From the NCBI GenBank assembly GCA_903897155.1, contig CAIUAO010000056.1:1-5351 (forward strand): DNA of 5,351 nucleotides. Reading direction: 5' to 3'. The translations under genes and the position numbers were made by a program. Under the pieces are notes generated by a model, which made no database searches, was not told the origin of the DNA, and worked only from the letters and a program-made list of their open reading frames with translations. This DNA is from an uncultured Actinomycetes bacterium. Lineage in GTDB: Bacteria > Actinomycetota > Actinomycetes > Nanopelagicales > Nanopelagicaceae. This document shows positions 4,901 through 5,351 of this stretch, piece after piece (position 1 is the first letter of the stretch; every line of letters starts with the position of its first letter).

Positions 4901-5351
4901 ACGGATCATTCATTTTCTTCGTCCCTCACGTACGGTGCCTGTTACTCCTTGGACGGCTACAAGCCGATGGTCGCTCACTCCGCTACGTGTATTTATTTTG
5001 TTCTTTGGTTTAACGCTATTTGGGCTAGGTGACGCTCTCATCATCCAATCAACGTTAGGTAATGCACCGTGGTCAGTTTTAGCTCAAGGAATCTCTAAGC
5101 ACTCGCCTCTTTCACTAGGCTGGTCAACTCTTATTATTGGGTCTCTAGTTTTGTTGGGCTGGATACCTCTTAAGCAACGACCAGGCTTTGGAACTATTTC
5201 TAATATATTAATTATTTCTTTTGCCTTACAAATTGGAACAGATATCTTTCCGATCCAGCACCACACTCTATGGATTCGATTTGCCTATGTTGTTGCCGGG
5301 ATCATAATTATCGGAATTGGTTCTGCTTTCTACATCACTTGTGGTCTTGGA
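4893..5351 (+). CDS. YczE/YyaS/YitT-type integral membrane protein, C-terminus beyond window
   Basis: The 153 visible residues run from ATG 4893 in an open frame to the window edge. A basic N-terminal segment (about 1-30, MPKRIIHFLRPSR...) precedes four hydrophobic helices at about 31-52, 74-93, 100-119 and 127-148. Two stretches are typical of the YczE-like family: LGNAPWSVLAQGIS (55-68), which relatives write as LGxGPWDVLxQGLS, and RPGFGTISN (96-104) after the second helix. Members are multi-pass inner-membrane proteins of unknown transport or signalling role; Bacillus YczE has been linked to lipopeptide production. The ATG lies within the last 8 nt of the aminotransferase gene (ATGCCTAA holds both the start and the neighbour's stop), with an AAGGA 8 nt upstream, so the two genes are very likely translated together. 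A role in moving or sensing the aminotransferase's substrate or product is speculation. Confidence 0.85.
   Translation, partial: MPKRIIHFLRPSRTVPVTPWTATSRWSLTPLRVFILFFGLTLFGLGDALIIQSTLGNAPWSVLAQGISKHSPLSLGWSTLIIGSLVLLGWIPLKQRPGFGTISNILIISFALQIGTDIFPIQHHTLWIRFAYVVAGIIIIGIGSAFYITCGLG

Noticed and set aside
5084..5266. Minus-strand 60-residue open frame at the right edge
   Set aside because: It is antisense to the YczE-like protein, whose frame carries clear family motifs and membrane helices.
1..5351. Defence system, mobile element, CRISPR or RNA gene
   Set aside because: No repeats of that kind, no transposase or integrase motifs, no tRNA cloverleaf and no rRNA-like sequence were found.

Overview
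The window reads as an ordinary chromosomal segment from a small-genome actinobacterium of moderate, slightly AT-leaning base composition. An aquatic lineage such as the freshwater Nanopelagicales (acI) is my best guess. The guess rests on an actinobacterial-type ammonium transporter start, several apparently leaderless genes (ATG 5-6 nt after a -10-like hexamer, with no Shine-Dalgarno), and very tight gene packing. It is inference; no rRNA or marker gene is present to fix the taxon.

Layout, left to right. (1) Positions 1-210, minus strand: the N-terminal 70 residues of an Amt/MEP/Rh ammonium channel, starting at GTG and running off the left edge. (2) Positions 211-335: a short divergent intergenic region. 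(3) Positions 336-863, plus strand: a small exported four-cysteine protein of unknown function. (4) Positions 834-875: two back-to-back hairpins across the junction of two convergent genes whose stop codons are one base apart, a candidate bidirectional terminator. (5) Positions 3467-865, minus strand: three co-oriented genes, namely a long-form nitronate monooxygenase-like flavoprotein, a secreted GH25 muramidase and a 63-residue acidic protein. The muramidase appears to have its own leaderless promoter, and the small protein has a strong Shine-Dalgarno and probably shares its transcript. (6) Positions 3468-3541: a compact divergent promoter region with two back-to-back candidate leaderless promoters and an 8-bp palindrome between them. 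(7) Positions 3542-5351, plus strand: a class III PLP aminotransferase overlapping by 8 nt a YczE/YyaS/YitT-type membrane protein that runs off the right edge, so the two are very probably co-transcribed and translationally coupled.

Functionally the segment mixes nitrogen uptake (Amt), oxidative or reductive flavin chemistry, amino-group transfer, cell-wall cleavage and two uncharacterised small proteins. The only gene pairs whose joint function is suggested by structure are aminotransferase plus YczE-like protein (stop/start overlap) and GH25 plus acidic small protein (39-nt gap). I see no CRISPR array, tRNA, rRNA, insertion sequence, phage module or defence system. The best second-look items are the leaderless/Shine-Dalgarno split, the tandem hairpins at the convergent junction, the dyad over the muramidase promoter, the altered PLP-phosphate loop of the aminotransferase, and the unknown small proteins.
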